NCBI GenBank assembly: GCA_944321175.1
Contig: CALUKI010000002.1
Coordinates: 1-64,000 of the forward strand
Direction of reading: 5' to 3'
Length of the DNA stretch: 64,000 nucleotides
From: an uncultured Alistipes sp.
Lineage (GTDB): Bacteria; Bacteroidota; Bacteroidia; Bacteroidales; Rikenellaceae
A program made the translations under genes and the position numbers. Under the pieces are notes generated by a model, which was not told the DNA's origin, searched no databases, and saw only the letters and a program-made list of their open reading frames with translations. Shown here in pieces: positions 62,869 to 64,000 of the stretch; the stretch's first letter is position 1; each line of letters starts with the position of its first letter.

Positions 62869-63917
62869 TGTTGTTCCCATTAAAAAAAAACGCGACCCTA
62901 CTTCTCAGCATATTGTTATGCTGGGGATGTGGACAGTCCTCTCAGGAAATTGTCACGGAAGAAATCCATGCGCAAAGACTCGAACAGATCAATGATCCGT
63001 TCAATGTTTACGGTTCCATCTTTCTCGACGAGAGCGCCGGAGCACTCCTCAAATCAGAGGGACTGGGAAATATTGCGATAAAACGGCTGGACCTCCGCAC
63101 GGGAACATGCACAGACCTTATCCGCAAGGGTCGAGGGCCAAATGAATACATTGATCTCACGATTACAAAGATAGATCCTTCAACAGGGATATTCCATGCC
63201 TGCGATCTTGCAAAAGGTGAACTTTGTACGTTTACCACCGACGGCGCGCAGATTACAGCGACACCAATCGAAACAAGATTCTTCCAGGCTATTCCTCTTG
63301 GGAAACATATCGTATCATACGGGAATACGCTGGCGGACGACGGATTACTTTTCCAGCTGAGCGACAGCACCGGTCGGGCAGTCGGACGCTTCGGGCTCTT
63401 CCCCGACGATGGAATGCCATATGGACATCAGTATAAAACAATGGCCTATCAAGGCAAGATGGTTGCCAATCCGCAACGTTCACGATTCGCCTATCTGATG
63501 AATTTTGGGAGTGTATTCGACATTTACGAAATCACAGACGACGGAAGTGCCTCGCTCATCTTCTCTATCCACGAAGATACACCGGTCTATGAACCGCAAC
63601 AGAATATAATCGGAGTTCGATTCGAACAACCCAAGTTCCACTACTCGGATGCCTATGCATCGCAACGGTATATCTACGCGCTCTATTCCGGGAAGAAAGT
63701 CGAACAAAAAACAAATGAGGCCTCCCAACGGGCCCGAGAGACTCCGACAATCCGCGTTTACGACTGGGACGGCAACCGCATCTGCGACCTGTCGGCCGAT
63801 ATCCCGCTGCTGAGCATCTGTGTCAGCTCCGACGACTCCTACCTCATCGGACTTTACGCCGAAGACTATGTGCTGAAATGCTGCCGGTTCGATCTGCCGG
63901 AAAGACTTCGCGAATAA
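62868..63917 (+). CDS. TolB-like six-bladed beta-propeller lipoprotein
   Basis: A 349-residue lipoprotein (lipobox LCWGC, Cys21). The mature part has repeated blade-like segments: ALLKSEGLGNIAIKRLDLRTG, then GPNEYIDLTITKIDPSTGIFHACDL, and IRVYDWDGNRICDLSADIPLLSICVSSDD at the end, compressed here. This is the 6-bladed propeller family (TolB-like, BF3164 type) that often accompanies NVEALA genes in Bacteroidales. It would sit in the outer membrane or on the surface and may bind or process its partner peptide; this is inference from pairing. It is coupled to the NVEALA gene by TAATG, and a strong terminator follows. Confidence 0.85.
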   Translation: MLFPLKKNATLLLSILLCWGCGQSSQEIVTEEIHAQRLEQINDPFNVYGSIFLDESAGALLKSEGLGNIAIKRLDLRTGTCTDLIRKGRGPNEYIDLTITKIDPSTGIFHACDLAKGELCTFTTDGAQITATPIETRFFQAIPLGKHIVSYGNTLADDGLLFQLSDSTGRAVGRFGLFPDDGMPYGHQYKTMAYQGKMVANPQRSRFAYLMNFGSVFDIYEITDDGSASLIFSIHEDTPVYEPQQNIIGVRFEQPKFHYSDAYASQRYIYALYSGKKVEQKTNEASQRARETPTIRVYDWDGNRICDLSADIPLLSICVSSDDSYLIGLYAEDYVLKCCRFDLPERLRE

Positions 63918-63958
63918 CAGGCGGCGATGGCTCTCCGCTTCGTCCGGCATCGCTGCGA

Positions 63959-63995
63959 ATCGGGGTGCGGATTTCAAATCCGCACCCCGATCGTT
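63959..63995 (+). terminator. Terminator of the NVEALA-propeller operon
   Basis: A 16-bp perfect inverted repeat (63959-63974 with 63976-63991) around one central base, followed by CGTTT, 42 bp past the stop. It lies at the window edge. Confidence 0.75.
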
Positions 63996-64000
63996 TAACA

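Noticed and set aside
1..64000. Mobile elements, integrases or prophage genes
   Set aside because: No transposase, recombinase or phage protein is recognisable, and the single tRNA gene has no adjacent integrase or visible attachment repeat.

Overview
The window reads as chromosomal DNA of a GC-rich member of the Bacteroidales, most like Alistipes or another Rikenellaceae (inference; no search was run). Three things point there. Promoters follow the Bacteroidetes form TTTG-N19-21-TAnnTTTG, and many genes have little or no Shine-Dalgarno sequence. The gene families are typical of the group: S46 dipeptidyl peptidase, NVEALA protein, DUF3467, DUF4296, an EF-G2-type elongation factor, an archaeal-type ProS and a serine-type sulfatase. 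The envelope genes (lpxB, lnt, OmpA, FadL-like barrel, LolC/E-like permeases) are those of a diderm.

Layout. 0-3.4 kb: tRNA-Ser, an aromatic-rich lipoprotein and a FadL-like barrel. 3.6-7.4 kb (minus strand): a 45-residue acidic ORF behind an ECF sigma factor, a CDF metal exporter and proS. 7.5-8.2 kb: a cobalamin riboswitch with no gene behind it. 8.7-15.9 kb: sulfatase, ridA, a META lipoprotein, B12-dependent nrdJ and an OmpA protein. 16-18.8 kb: recF with a DUF721 gene, diverging from a TPR protein and ribH. 19-22.7 kb (minus): a Cys-rich mini-lipoprotein, SPOR protein, lipoprotein, menG/ubiE and an FtsX permease. 22.7-28.2 kb (plus): SDR, zinc protease, then a SGNH-MBOAT-PAP2 cassette. 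28.4-34.2 kb: lysS, tpiA, DUF3467 (minus) and the EF-G2 paralogue. 34.3-37.2 kb (minus): folC and lnt. 37.4-45.1 kb (plus): rpmH, a metallo-hydrolase, FkbM, trmD, lpxB, a FAH-family enzyme, maf and the S46 peptidase. 45.2-58.7 kb (minus): a 94-residue orphan, a multi-domain lipoprotein, then a long co-oriented series (amidohydrolase, DUF4296, LolE-like permease, rbfA, barrel, Ig-like protein, lipoprotein, folK, holB, small membrane protein, flippase). 58.7-62.5 kb (plus): an 85-bp tandem repeat, lipA, lipB and recJ. 62.5-64 kb: a visibly AT-richer cassette with an NVEALA peptide and a beta-propeller lipoprotein.

Most of the window is core housekeeping and envelope biogenesis: lipoprotein maturation and sorting (lnt, two LolC/E-like permeases), lipid A (lpxB), folate (folK, folC), lipoate (lipA, lipB), riboflavin and menaquinone. 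No insertion sequence, integrase, prophage or CRISPR array was seen. The parts most worth a second look are the orphan B12 riboswitch, the NVEALA-propeller pair, the EF-G paralogue lacking the GTPase histidine, the 85-bp repeat, and the acidic mini-protein behind the sigma factor.

Several gene starts were set by promoter position: where a TAnnTTTG element lies at or downstream of the longest possible start codon, the next in-frame start was used.
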